This document shows, in pieces, positions 1 through 9,287 of a DNA stretch of 64,000 nt. The first letter of the stretch is position 1. Each line of letters opens with the position of its first letter. The notes under the pieces are model-generated. The model saw only the letters and a program-made list of their open reading frames with translations. It searched no databases and was not told where the DNA came from. The position numbers and the translations under genes were made by a program. Source of the stretch: Sporosarcina sp. FSL K6-3457 (GTDB lineage: Bacteria > Bacillota > Bacilli > Bacillales_A > Planococcaceae); the NCBI RefSeq assembly GCF_038007285.1, contig NZ_JBBOWX010000001.1, forward strand, positions 558,001-622,000, read 5' to 3'.

Positions 1-243
<243 letters not shown>

Positions 244-2199
244 CTAGTTACTGATTGCCATGACCTGATCTAAAATCTCAACATCTTTTGGCCCATCTAT
301 AGTTACATCTGTATAGTCAGTTGTATTCGTTACAATAAAAATAACCGTTGGATCATAACTATGCTTTTCAATCAATTGTTTATCAAAACTAATTAATAAC
401 TGACCTTTCTCTACTTCTTGGCCTTGTTCTATATGTGCAGTAAATCCTTCTCCACGCATATTGACTGTATCGATTCCAATATGAATCAAAACTTCCACTC
501 CGTCCTTAGAGGACAACCCGACTGCATGATTCGTTGGGAAAAGCGCTTTAATTTTACCTGTAAATGGAGCGTAGACATTCCCTTCATCAGGGATAATGCC
601 AACACCTTTCCCCATCATTTCAGAAGCAAATACCTGATCTTTTACTTCCTTCACTGGGATAGCGTGTCCTTTTATAGGACTGTAAATGCTACCTTCATGA
701 GCAGTATCTTTCTCCGTGTCATTGTTCTTTTCTTTAAACCCTAGGATATAAGTAAGTAGCAGAGCTAATCCGAAGGAAACAACGATAGATATCAAGAAGC
801 CTATAAACTCTGTTCCATAGCCTTCTTTAAAGAAAGCTGGAAGCGTTGCAATACCTGGCATATTATAGCCCCATGATACTGCCCCAAATGCACCTGCAAT
901 ACCGCCACCAACAGCACCTGCGATACAACCGTAAATCATAGGCCATTTCAACCTTAAATTCACACCATAGAGAGCAGGTTCAGTAATCCCAAATAAACCT
1001 GTAATCGCTGCTGGAAGGGATACATTCTTCATTTCTCTATCTTTTGTTTTAAAATAAACACCAAATGCTGCACCAGCCTGCGCAAATACAGCGGATGCCT
1101 GAAGTGCAGTAAACGTATCAAAACCTAGAGATGCATAGTTCCCAACAGTAACTGGTGTAATGCCCCAATGAACACCAAATATCACGAGTACTTGCCAAAC
1201 TCCACCAATGACAACACCAGCAACAATCGGACTTAAGTGATATAAGAAGTTATAAACATCACCAATTGCTCCACCAATCGTGCTGCCAACTGGTCCAAAC
1301 ACCAGTAGAGTCAGTGGGACAATAATTACAATACAAAATAGTGGTGTGAATAAGTTGCGAACGACACTAGGTAAGATTTTTTCAAAAAACCGTTGTAAGT
1401 ACGATAAAATCCATACAGATAAAATAATGGGAATAACAGAAGATGTATAGCTCAGCATTTGAATCGGAATTCCTAAGAAGTCTAAAGGCTGCGCAAGTAC
1501 TGGAATGCCAACTACATCATTTAACAACCTCATCGTATCCGGATTATTCAATGCTGCTTGAATGAGGCTCTGAACCGCTGGATCTGCTGAACCGCCCGTC
1601 AATAGATTGCTTGCAGTAATCATGTGGATAAAGTCCGGATTGACTAATGCACATGCTGTTACGACTGCAATAAACACATTGACATTGAACTTCTTAGCTG
1701 CCGTAATCGCTATCATGACTGGAAGAAAAGTAAATCCAGTCCACGACACGAAGTTTAAAATACGGTACGTTCCACCTGCTGTATCCAATAAATCTAATGC
1801 CGTAAGTACACCAAGAGTCCCCTGTAAAATACCGCAGGCCGCAAGTGTATATAAAAACGGTGCAAAAATACTTGAAATAATATCAATCAATTTGTTGAAA
1901 ATACCAACCTTGGGCTGACTACCTTTTTCTTGCGCTTTACTTTCATCGAGCTGAATCATGGATATCACATGCTCGTAAGCATCTTTTACATGATTACCGA
2001 TAACAATCTGATATTGTCCGCCTGCTTCCACAACCGTAATAACCCCTTGAATCTTGGAAACGCTTTCTTTATTCACCTTGGAAGTATCCGAAAGAATAAA
2101 ACGAAGTCTAGTTGCACAATGGGTGACATTAATAATGTTGTCATCTCCACCTAGCTCTTGTACAATTTCTTTTGCTGTTTTTTGATAATCAATCGCCAT
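244..2199 (-). CDS. bglP: Beta-glucoside PTS transporter EIIBCA
   Basis: This 651-residue membrane permease imports and phosphorylates beta-glucosides using phosphate from HPr. Domain order is IIB (residues 1-85, phospho-cysteine C28 in NVTHCATRLRF), IIC (about 100-480, many membrane helices, with the conserved GITEPALYG loop near residue 405) and IIA (about 500-650, phospho-histidine H573 in VLIHIGIDTV). The order B-C-A and the length match the BglP/BglF family. The start is supported by a GGGAGG site nine bases upstream. It lies between an RpiR regulator and a GH1 phospho-glucosidase on the same strand. Systems of this family are usually controlled by a LicT/BglG antiterminator; I see neither that gene nor its RNA target in the leader. 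Confidence 0.95.
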   Translation of the reverse strand: MAIDYQKTAKEIVQELGGDDNIINVTHCATRLRFILSDTSKVNKESVSKIQGVITVVEAGGQYQIVIGNHVKDAYEHVISMIQLDESKAQEKGSQPKVGIFNKLIDIISSIFAPFLYTLAACGILQGTLGVLTALDLLDTAGGTYRILNFVSWTGFTFLPVMIAITAAKKFNVNVFIAVVTACALVNPDFIHMITASNLLTGGSADPAVQSLIQAALNNPDTMRLLNDVVGIPVLAQPLDFLGIPIQMLSYTSSVIPIILSVWILSYLQRFFEKILPSVVRNLFTPLFCIVIIVPLTLLVFGPVGSTIGGAIGDVYNFLYHLSPIVAGVVIGGVWQVLVIFGVHWGITPVTVGNYASLGFDTFTALQASAVFAQAGAAFGVYFKTKDREMKNVSLPAAITGLFGITEPALYGVNLRLKWPMIYGCIAGAVGGGIAGAFGAVSWGYNMPGIATLPAFFKEGYGTEFIGFLISIVVSFGLALLLTYILGFKEKNNDTEKDTAHEGSIYSPIKGHAIPVKEVKDQVFASEMMGKGVGIIPDEGNVYAPFTGKIKALFPTNHAVGLSSKDGVEVLIHIGIDTVNMRGEGFTAHIEQGQEVEKGQLLISFDKQLIEKHSYDPTVIFIVTNTTDYTDVTIDGPKDVEILDQVMAISN

Positions 2200-2245
2200 G
2201 GAATGTAACCTCCCGTATCTAATTTATTGAATCCAATGTAACAAG

Positions 2246-2282
2246 AAAAATCCGGATTGTCAGTAGCTCTGAGCAATCCGGA
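2246..2282 (-). terminator. Stem-loop terminator between regulator and bglP
   Basis: A 9-bp perfect stem (2251-2259 with 2274-2282), extended inward by four more pairs around a one-base bulge, is followed on the minus strand by five T residues (2246-2250). It ends the regulator transcript or attenuates read-through into bglP. No ribonucleic antiterminator-like sequence overlaps it. Confidence 0.6.
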
Positions 2283-2335
2283 CACATATGTACCATGAGT
2301 TGAAGCTTGTTTTAAATAAGAAACATGCTGTTTTT

Positions 2336-3067
2336 TTATATTCGCCTTGCAATGGCTTCCAAAACAAAAATAACGGGCACCTGTGTCGTTACATTGTATT
2401 CTCCATGCACAAGTTCATTAGTCATATAGTAAGCAATGTTGTAATCTGACATTTTGGCTATCGTTGAGTTCTCACTGTTGGTAATACTGATAATCTTACA
2501 GTGACGGGATTTAAACTGGTTTATGAGGTGAACCGTCTGCTGTGTTTCTCCAGAAACAGAAAGGGCAATGACTATCGCATCCTCATACAAATCTTCAAAA
2601 ATCGGATAAAATGGATCATCGATGTGATGACTAAACTTTCCCATATTAGAAAAGTACCTGGCCCCATACTTGCCTAAAATTCCAGAAGAGCCTACTCCTA
2701 CAAAAATCACTTGCTTCGATGTTTGTACCATCTTACCAGCCTTTGTAATCCGTTCCTCAAACTCTACATTATTCGTGCTTTTGAAATAGTGTAGAATTTC
2801 AAAGATATCATTCGCAGGCTTTTTCTGTTCACTTTGCTCCAAGTATAATTTAAACTGCACTCGAAACTCAGCATAACCGTCACAGTCTACCTTTTTGCAA
2901 AAACGTAAAATAGTAGACGTAGAAACATATACAGCTTCCGCGAGTTCTCTAATCGTCATAAATAGTACTTGATTGCCGTTTTTCATCACATAGTCATATA
3001 CCATAAACTCTAGTTTATTAAAGCTTTGTATTTTTTCATATGAAAACATATCAATACCTAATTTCAT
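2336..3067 (-). CDS. RpiR/MurR-family transcriptional regulator with SIS domain
   Basis: A 243-residue cytoplasmic regulator. Residues about 10-85 form the RpiR winged helix-turn-helix (TIRELAEAVYVSTSTILRF is the recognition region). Residues about 105-240 form a SIS sugar-phosphate-binding domain with GVGSSG and LSVSGETQQT loops. Members sense phosphosugars and control sugar or amino-sugar operons. It lies just upstream of bglP and the GH1 gene on the same strand, so it most likely controls them in response to a phosphorylated glucoside; that link is inference from position. The stop is at 2336, with 136 bases and a hairpin before bglP. Length and domain order are normal for the family. Confidence 0.88.
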   Translation of the reverse strand: MKLGIDMFSYEKIQSFNKLEFMVYDYVMKNGNQVLFMTIRELAEAVYVSTSTILRFCKKVDCDGYAEFRVQFKLYLEQSEQKKPANDIFEILHYFKSTNNVEFEERITKAGKMVQTSKQVIFVGVGSSGILGKYGARYFSNMGKFSHHIDDPFYPIFEDLYEDAIVIALSVSGETQQTVHLINQFKSRHCKIISITNSENSTIAKMSDYNIAYYMTNELVHGEYNVTTQVPVIFVLEAIARRI

Positions 3068-3316
3068 AGTAGTCTAAATCCGATAACATTCGATTCACAC
3101 AATAATTCTGACCCGTGAAAAAGTTAAAGGATTTGAAAGTTCTAATTAGATTATTTAACTGAAGTGGTAGGCACCAAGAAATATCAGTCGTCTTACAACT
3201 ATCTTACAGCAATTAATAGAAAACTTCTTGAGATTTCTTTTAAGCATCACTAGTAGTGCATGAAGAAAACACTCTTTCCCCAAACCTTCGTGATGATATA
3301 TTGAAATATATTAAAA

Positions 3317-3331
3317 ATGAGAACGCTTTCT
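3317..3331 (+). promoter_or_regulatory. cre-like catabolite control site
   Basis: The 15-mer ATGAGAACGCTTTCT fits the CcpA consensus WTGNAANCGNWNNCW at all fixed positions but one (G for A at position 5). It lies 76 bases before the ATG of the sugar-binding lipoprotein gene. The 339-base divergent gap (3068-3406) otherwise holds AT-rich sequence, with possible -35-like TTGATG (3337) and TTGACT (3356) hexamers but no confident -10. A LacI-family local repressor could use the same kind of site. Confidence 0.55.
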
Positions 3332-3406
3332 TAAATTTGATGCATTGTTTAAAAGTTGACTGAATAATAAGCTTAGTGAGAATCGAAATTAAGAAGGGGC
3401 GGATAA

Positions 3407-4771
3407 ATGATGAAAAAATGGCTTGTGATGTTTGGTGTTCTTATTTTAACGTTAGCTTTGGTTGCATGTAGTGGCGACGATTCAAAGGATGAGGCGGAAG
3501 GTACAAAGAAAAGTGAAGAAACGAAGACAGGAGAAGATACGGAGAAAGGGACTGCTGAAAAAGTTACATTAAGCTTTTTCACAGCACAGCCAGACCGTAC
3601 AACTGGTATGGGGGCAATCGAACAACAAATTATTGATGCTTACATGGATGCAAATCCAAACGTAACGATTGAGGTTGAAGCACTACAAGATGAGCCATAT
3701 AAAGACAAGATAAAAATTTATTCATCTGTTAATGATTTACCCGATATTTTGCACACATGGGGGCAGCCATCATTTATTGATCCGTTACTTAACAATGGAT
3801 TGTTACATGAACTCAATCCGGAAGATTTTGCAGATTTAGGATTTATTGAAGGGTCTATGAGTGGGTTTTCTAAAGGTGATAGTGTCTATGGGATACCGAA
3901 AAACACCGACTTTTTAGTGCTTTATTATAATAAACGATTGTTCGAGGAAAATGGTGTTGAATTACCAAAAACACAAGAGGATTTAGTGGACGTATCTAAA
4001 AAACTACGTGAAAAAGGGATCAGCCCAATTGCTATAAATGGAATGGATGGTTGGACACTACCGATGTGGTTCGAATATGTGTTACAACGTGAGGCAGGCT
4101 CATTCGATGTGATGGATGATGCACTACACGGGAATGCTTCTTTTGCAGATGATGTGGTAGTGGCAGCTGCTACTACGATGAAAGAAATGGTCGATGCTGG
4201 AATCTTTGCAGATGGTTATTTAACTGCCGATTATGGAACTGCAGCCAATTTATTCGGTCAAGAGGGTGCAGCGATGTATTTGATGGGGAGCTGGGAAATG
4301 AGTTTAAGTCAGAACGAAGATTACCCTGAAAGCTTTAGACAAAATGTGGGTGTCATGAACTACCCAATCTCTGATAAATCTGAAGTTGGAGATGTACTCA
4401 TCTATCATGGTGGTGGATACTCAATCGCTGAGAACTCAGAACATAAAGAGGTTGCAGTTGATTTCCTGAAATTTTTCTTCCAACCTGAGAACTGGGTAAA
4501 GCTGGTTTGGCAAAGTGGGGCAGCAACCCCAGCACAATCCTTTGATAAATATTTAACAGGTGAAGAATCTAGCCTGCAGAAAGAAATAATTGACATCTTT
4601 AATAGTGTGACATCATCAAGTGGTACACCAGTACTCGATGACGCTACTGCTGAATTTAAAGAAACAATTATGAATCTTCACCAGGAGTTGTTTACGGGTG
4701 GAATTACACCACAAGAATTCAGTGTGAAACTTGCAGAAGCCGCGGATAAAGTAAAGCAAGCTGGTGAGTAA
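3407..4771 (+). CDS. Sugar ABC transporter substrate-binding lipoprotein
   Basis: A 454-residue extracellular binding lipoprotein of solute-binding family 1 (MalE/UgpB type). It has a lipoprotein signal with lipobox LVAC and lipidated C21, then a charged linker rich in Glu, Lys and Thr, then the bilobal domain from about residue 50. The stretch GVELPKTQEDLVDVSKKL is typical of family 1 proteins. It should capture an oligosaccharide and deliver it to the two permeases downstream. No ATPase gene is in this operon, so a shared MsmX/MsmK-type ATPase encoded elsewhere is likely; this is known for many Bacillales family 1 importers. The start at 3407 has AAGGGG seven bases upstream. The ligand is unknown; neighbours suggest a beta-glucan or plant oligosaccharide. 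Confidence 0.9.
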   Translation: MMKKWLVMFGVLILTLALVACSGDDSKDEAEGTKKSEETKTGEDTEKGTAEKVTLSFFTAQPDRTTGMGAIEQQIIDAYMDANPNVTIEVEALQDEPYKDKIKIYSSVNDLPDILHTWGQPSFIDPLLNNGLLHELNPEDFADLGFIEGSMSGFSKGDSVYGIPKNTDFLVLYYNKRLFEENGVELPKTQEDLVDVSKKLREKGISPIAINGMDGWTLPMWFEYVLQREAGSFDVMDDALHGNASFADDVVVAAATTMKEMVDAGIFADGYLTADYGTAANLFGQEGAAMYLMGSWEMSLSQNEDYPESFRQNVGVMNYPISDKSEVGDVLIYHGGGYSIAENSEHKEVAVDFLKFFFQPENWVKLVWQSGAATPAQSFDKYLTGEESSLQKEIIDIFNSVTSSSGTPVLDDATAEFKETIMNLHQELFTGGITPQEFSVKLAEAADKVKQAGE

Positions 4772-4795
4772 TAGGATGATGTAACAATAGAAAAT

Positions 4796-4832
4796 CTGAA
4801 GATGATGGGGGTGGACATGCCATCATCTTCAG
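4796..4832 (+). other. Intercistronic hairpin after binding-protein gene
   Basis: A perfect 13-bp inverted repeat (4796-4808 with 4820-4832) lies between the binding-protein and permease genes, with no T-tract after it. Hairpins here commonly protect the upstream message and allow more binding protein than permease; that role is inferred. Confidence 0.6.
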
Positions 4833-4857
4833 CATTTATAAGGAAAGAGTGATTGCA

Positions 4858-5742
4858 ATGGACCGATTGATGTCGGATAAGAAGACGATTTTTACTCTTG
4901 TTGCACCTGGCTTTTTAATACTTCTATCGATGATCCTTCTTCCGATAGCAATGAGTGTATATTATGGAACAACAGATTGGAGTGGTATTGGGAGCTTCAA
5001 TTTTGTTGGTTTGGAGAATTTCAAAAATATTATCTTTCATGATGATGTTTTTAGAAAATCATTACTTAACGCATTGTACCTGACAGTCGCAACAATCCTT
5101 ATCCAGCATCCATTAGCTATATTGCTAGCAATCCTTATTACGCATTGTGGCAGATGGGAAAAAGTATTACGGACAATATTATTCATACCCGCGATTATAT
5201 CTGTTGTCGTTACAGCCAAGCTATGGGCAAGTGTTTACAATCCGCAATATGGATTGCTTAATAATATGCTGGAAACAGTAGGGCTATCTTTTTTAAAACA
5301 GGACTGGCTGGGTGATCCAAGGTTTGCGATTTGGTCAGTCATTCTCGTGGTGATGTGGCAAGGATTTGGTTATGCCTTTTTACTTTATTATGCGGGATTA
5401 AAAGGAGTTCCAGAAGAATTATATGAAGCTGCGAAAATAGATGGTGCTAACTATTTTCAACTATACGGCCGTATTGTTATCCCATTGTTAGCTCCAATGA
5501 TGAGGGTTGCAATTGTTATTGCAGTTATTACATGTCTTAAACAGATGGAAGTCGTTTTCTTAATGACAAATGGTGGACCAGGAAGTAGTACACAATTACT
5601 TGGTAACTATCTCTATCAGACAGCATTTTCGAAGGGGTTATATGGATATGGAAATGCGATTTCTGTTGTATTTGTAATTATTGTTCTTATTATCACAGTT
5701 ATCTTAAATAAGATACTGACGAGAGATGTTGGTGAATACTAA
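4858..5742 (+). CDS. Sugar ABC transporter permease, MalF/LacF type
   Basis: An inner-membrane permease of about 294 residues with six predicted membrane helices (first one in FTLVAPGFLILLSMI). The EAA loop YEAAKIDGANYFQLYGRI near residue 190 contacts the ATPase. It pairs with the next gene, which it overlaps by one base (TAATG). An in-frame GTG at 4849 sits directly on the AGGAAAG ribosome site, so the ATG at 4858, with proper spacing, is the better start. It forms the importer together with the lipoprotein at 3407 and the permease at 5742. Like them it appears to rely on an ATPase encoded elsewhere. Confidence 0.9.
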   Translation: MDRLMSDKKTIFTLVAPGFLILLSMILLPIAMSVYYGTTDWSGIGSFNFVGLENFKNIIFHDDVFRKSLLNALYLTVATILIQHPLAILLAILITHCGRWEKVLRTILFIPAIISVVVTAKLWASVYNPQYGLLNNMLETVGLSFLKQDWLGDPRFAIWSVILVVMWQGFGYAFLLYYAGLKGVPEELYEAAKIDGANYFQLYGRIVIPLLAPMMRVAIVIAVITCLKQMEVVFLMTNGGPGSSTQLLGNYLYQTAFSKGLYGYGNAISVVFVIIVLIITVILNKILTRDVGEY

Positions 5743-6614
5743 TGGTAGAAGAAACACATCAAAATCAGATAAATATACCAAAAAAGAGACCTCTTCGAAG
5801 TGTCGGAAAAGTTATTTTGTATGCCATTATGGCTTTAATAGGCATCGTACAGATATTCCCACTGATTTGGTTGTTTGATTATTCATTATTGAAGAGTGGA
5901 GATTTCTTTGGAAATGCTATTTTACAAATTCCAAATCCACCACAATGGGAAAACTACATCAGTGCATTTACACAAGGAAAGGTGCTCCCCTATTTTATCA
6001 ATAGTGCATTAGTTACGTTTGTATCTGTAGTATTGACAGCGGTTGTTTCAGTATTACTTGCATATGCGATAACGAGAATGAAATGGCGCTTAAGTGCCTT
6101 AGTTGCGAATATCATATTGATTGGTATGATGATTCCAATTCACGCCACATTGTTGCCTAACTTTATTATTTTTCACAAAATAGATCTTTTGAATAGCTAT
6201 TGGGCCCTAATCTTGCCGTATACGGCATTTAATATACCAATAAGTATGTTTATTATTACTGGGTTTATGCAGACAATACCTCGTTCGATTGAAGAGGCGG
6301 CTGTTATCGACGGTAGTAGTATTTTTGGTATTCTTCGTCATATTATTTTTCCACTTACAAAACCTGCAATTGCTACGATTAGTGTAGTGAATTTTATCAA
6401 TTGCTGGAATGAGTTTATTATGGCATATACATTTATTACGGCGGATAAATATAAAACCTTACCTTTCTCCATTATTCAATTTACTGGACAATATTCGTCC
6501 AATTATGGTGCTCAGTTTGCTGTTATGTCTTTAATAGCTATCCCATCTATCATTATTTATTTAATCTTTACAGATGAAATTAATAAAGGATTGATGGCCG
6601 GTTCTATTAAATAA
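5742..6614 (+). CDS. Sugar ABC transporter permease, MalG type
   Basis: The second permease of the importer, 290 residues, with about six membrane helices. It has the MalG-type EAA motif IEEAAVIDGSSIFGILRHI near residue 185 and the conserved C-terminal end GLMAGSIK. Its ATG overlaps the stop of the preceding permease by one base, which implies translational coupling and equal amounts. MalG-family subunits have one fewer N-terminal helix than MalF types, which fits here. Twenty-seven bases further on begins a chemoreceptor gene in the same direction with no terminator between. Confidence 0.9.
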   Translation: MVEETHQNQINIPKKRPLRSVGKVILYAIMALIGIVQIFPLIWLFDYSLLKSGDFFGNAILQIPNPPQWENYISAFTQGKVLPYFINSALVTFVSVVLTAVVSVLLAYAITRMKWRLSALVANIILIGMMIPIHATLLPNFIIFHKIDLLNSYWALILPYTAFNIPISMFIITGFMQTIPRSIEEAAVIDGSSIFGILRHIIFPLTKPAIATISVVNFINCWNEFIMAYTFITADKYKTLPFSIIQFTGQYSSNYGAQFAVMSLIAIPSIIIYLIFTDEINKGLMAGSIK

Positions 6615-6644
6615 TTATGGTTTTGACAAGGTGGGGGTAAAGTG

Positions 6645-8660
6645 ATGACCATTCGAAATAAAATACGTATCATTTTATTCACAGCAATAATTGGTTTAGT
6701 TTTAATACTTGGTGCAGTTTACCAGTCGATAAATCAGATTGAACAGATAAATGATAAAGTTTTACATGTGGTAGATGCTTCGCAAAAAGGCGACCAAATC
6801 GTAAGTGCAATGAATAGTGCTAGGAAAAATGATATGGAATTTATCAGGACGTTAAATCTGCAGTATATCACTGAAGCTGAAGCAGCAATTAGTCATTTAA
6901 AATCAAATGCAGAAGTGATTCGACTTCTCGTCCCATTAGAGACCATTGAGAAAACAACTGAGACTTTAATTACCCGAGCAGATTTATATGTAGCCCAGCT
7001 TCATGATTTAGTTGAAAAACAATTGGAATTGGATCTCAAGAATGAGGATGGACTATCTGTAGCGTTGTCTGTAGCAGCCAATCGCCTACAAGAAATTGTC
7101 ATAGAGGTAGACAATGTGGCACTTGTAAACGAGATGTATAAGATGAGATTACTTGAGAAGGAATATATTCTACAGCCATCACAAGAAAATGGGCAAGCAG
7201 TCTCGCGCTTTATATCCGAATTACAGAATACAATAAAGAATCTTGACGAGATAACACCTAGTCAAAAAGAAGAGATAGAAAAATCATTAAGCGGCTATTA
7301 CGGGAAGTTAAATTTGTTAATCAAAAATTATAGTGAGATTCAGAGTAATATCAAAACTTTCGAGACTGTAAACGAGTATATGGATTCAGGTGTTCTAGAT
7401 ATACAAGTAGTCCTTACCGAACAGCAAAATCTCATTTTTCAAGAAAAAGACAGGACACTTGGAGTACTGTATTTGGTCTTAATAGGACTGGGCATAATTG
7501 TCTTATCCATTTTAGTTACGTTAGGATTGCTGATTAGTCGATCCATTATTAGTTCAGTTGAACGTCTTCAAATAGGGGCTGAAAAGTTTGGTGAAGGGGA
7601 CTTTACATACCGGGTGGATGATCGTGCTAAAGATGAAATGGGTGAGTTGGCGAAGCACTTTAATTATATGATAGAAAAGGTGCAATCTGCATTTTTTGAA
7701 GTGAGGCAGGCAACTTACCAATTATCTGATCACTCGCAAACACTTGTCAGTATTTCAGAAGAAACAACGGCCCAAACGGAAGAAGTAAATGTGTCTATAA
7801 GGCATGTTGCAGCGGGAGCGGAGCAACAACAAGGAGCATTGAAGGAATCGACGGCTTTAATGGATGAACTGATTAAGAAAATTGCTTCAGTCAATCACTA
7901 TACAGAACTGATTAATAATCAGGCAAGGACCAGTTCGCTGCAGGGAGAAGCTGGTTTGAAAACTGTTAAAGATCTTGAGAGGGCATCAGGGATTTTTATA
8001 GAGTTCGTACAAATGTTAATCAGTAATGTCAATGATATCGAAAAACAGTCAAAACAAATCGTGAGAATTACTAAAACAATTGAGGAAATCTCAGATAATA
8101 CCGATTTACTGGCATTAAATGCTGCGATTGAATCAGCTCGGGCTGGTGAAGCAGGTAAAGGCTTTTCAGTAGTAGCTGGGGAGATTAGAAAGTTATCAGT
8201 GAGAACAAAAGGTGAGGCTCAAAATATTCATGGGGTTATTAATGGCATCAATCATTTTATGGAAATCTTAATTGAAAAAGCGGCTCATCTAGATGAATAT
8301 AGTGAATCTCAAGTTAAGGCTGTTGTGCAAAATAGGGAATCATTTCAAAGTATTGTTGGGCAGGTCTCTGATATAGAAACTTATGCAAGTCATATCGATG
8401 CTGAATTAGTGAATGTCAATCATTCTTCAAGGGAAATCATTGAATCTTTGTATGGTGTGGAGAAAGTTTCTGAGGAATCAGCAGCTTCAGCAGAACGAGT
8501 TTTATCATCAAGTACAGATCAATTAGCTGCAATAAGTGAAGTGACTCGTGCAGCGGTGAATTTGGAAGAATTATCACAAGAGCTTAACAATGAAATTGGG
8601 CATTTTCGTTTGGAAAACAAGCTTTCTAGTACGGAGGAAGGGGCATATGCAAATGACTAG
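6645..8660 (+). CDS. Methyl-accepting chemotaxis protein
   Basis: A 671-residue transmembrane chemoreceptor. TM1 is at about residues 5-28, followed by an extracytoplasmic, mostly helical sensor region of about 240 residues, TM2 at about 273-297, HAMP at about 297-350 and a methyl-accepting signalling domain to about 650. The hairpin tip reads LLALNAAIESARAGEAGKGF, the CheA/CheW contact. The helical sensor resembles four-helix ligand domains. ATG 6645 is preferred over the GTG at 6642 because AAGGTGGGGG then has normal spacing. It sits inside a sugar-import operon, so a likely job is taxis toward the same sugar, directly or through the lipoprotein at 3407 (inference). No CheR-binding pentapeptide is seen at the C terminus. 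Confidence 0.93.
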   Translation: MTIRNKIRIILFTAIIGLVLILGAVYQSINQIEQINDKVLHVVDASQKGDQIVSAMNSARKNDMEFIRTLNLQYITEAEAAISHLKSNAEVIRLLVPLETIEKTTETLITRADLYVAQLHDLVEKQLELDLKNEDGLSVALSVAANRLQEIVIEVDNVALVNEMYKMRLLEKEYILQPSQENGQAVSRFISELQNTIKNLDEITPSQKEEIEKSLSGYYGKLNLLIKNYSEIQSNIKTFETVNEYMDSGVLDIQVVLTEQQNLIFQEKDRTLGVLYLVLIGLGIIVLSILVTLGLLISRSIISSVERLQIGAEKFGEGDFTYRVDDRAKDEMGELAKHFNYMIEKVQSAFFEVRQATYQLSDHSQTLVSISEETTAQTEEVNVSIRHVAAGAEQQQGALKESTALMDELIKKIASVNHYTELINNQARTSSLQGEAGLKTVKDLERASGIFIEFVQMLISNVNDIEKQSKQIVRITKTIEEISDNTDLLALNAAIESARAGEAGKGFSVVAGEIRKLSVRTKGEAQNIHGVINGINHFMEILIEKAAHLDEYSESQVKAVVQNRESFQSIVGQVSDIETYASHIDAELVNVNHSSREIIESLYGVEKVSEESAASAERVLSSSTDQLAAISEVTRAAVNLEELSQELNNEIGHFRLENKLSSTEEGAYAND

Positions 8661-9285
8661 TGTTATGGCAAGCTTATCTCGGGCGTGTGAGTGGATATGG
8701 CGTCTTGCTTATATTAATCTTTTGTGGATTTTATTTACTACGCTAGGCTTAATTCTATTCGGAATTGCACCTGCTACTTTTGCAATGTTTGCTGTCATAC
8801 GAAAATGGGTGATGGGTGAAGAAGAAATAAATGTGTTTCAAACTTTTTGGAAATCATATCGGTCAGATTTTTGGAAGACCAATCTATTGGGATGGATTTT
8901 AATAATAGGTGGATTCATTCTCTATATTGACTTTCTTTTTATCGGGAATTTCCAAGGGGGGTATGCGACTCTCTTATCTGGCCTACTGATTCTATTATCA
9001 ATCTTGTACCTTGTTATATGTGTATATATATTCCCAGTGTTCTCGCATTATGAACTGAAGTTCTTTCAGTATATAAAATATGCTGTTCACATCGGGATTA
9101 CTTCTCCCTTATCAACGATCTTAATTGGCATTTGTGCGCTAGCTGTTTATTATGTAGTCGCTTTTATACCTGGAATTACGCCATTCTTTTCAGTGAGTGT
9201 GCTCAGCTATATTATTATGCGCTTAGCGTATCATTCCTTTTGTAAAGTCGAAAGAAAATATACGAGCTATATAGAGGAGGCATAA
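8647..9285 (+). CDS. DUF624 (YesL-like) membrane protein
   Basis: About 212 residues with four or five hydrophobic helices and an N-terminal WRLAYINLLWILFTTLG segment typical of DUF624/YesL proteins. These are found almost only inside carbohydrate ABC transporter operons of Firmicutes; their biochemical role is not established. The ATG at 8647 has GGAGG nine bases upstream and overlaps the chemoreceptor gene's end by 14 bases. A longer in-frame start at 8590 lacks a ribosome site and is not favoured. It is followed after two bases by the isomerase-like gene, so it belongs to the same operon. Confidence 0.85.
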   Translation: MQMTSVMASLSRACEWIWRLAYINLLWILFTTLGLILFGIAPATFAMFAVIRKWVMGEEEINVFQTFWKSYRSDFWKTNLLGWILIIGGFILYIDFLFIGNFQGGYATLLSGLLILLSILYLVICVYIFPVFSHYELKFFQYIKYAVHIGITSPLSTILIGICALAVYYVVAFIPGITPFFSVSVLSYIIMRLAYHSFCKVERKYTSYIEEA

Positions 9286-9287
9286 CG

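Noticed and set aside
2200..2335. A LicT/BglG antiterminator target in the bglP leader
   Set aside because: Only a simple terminator stem is present; no GGATTGTTACTG-like sequence overlaps it.
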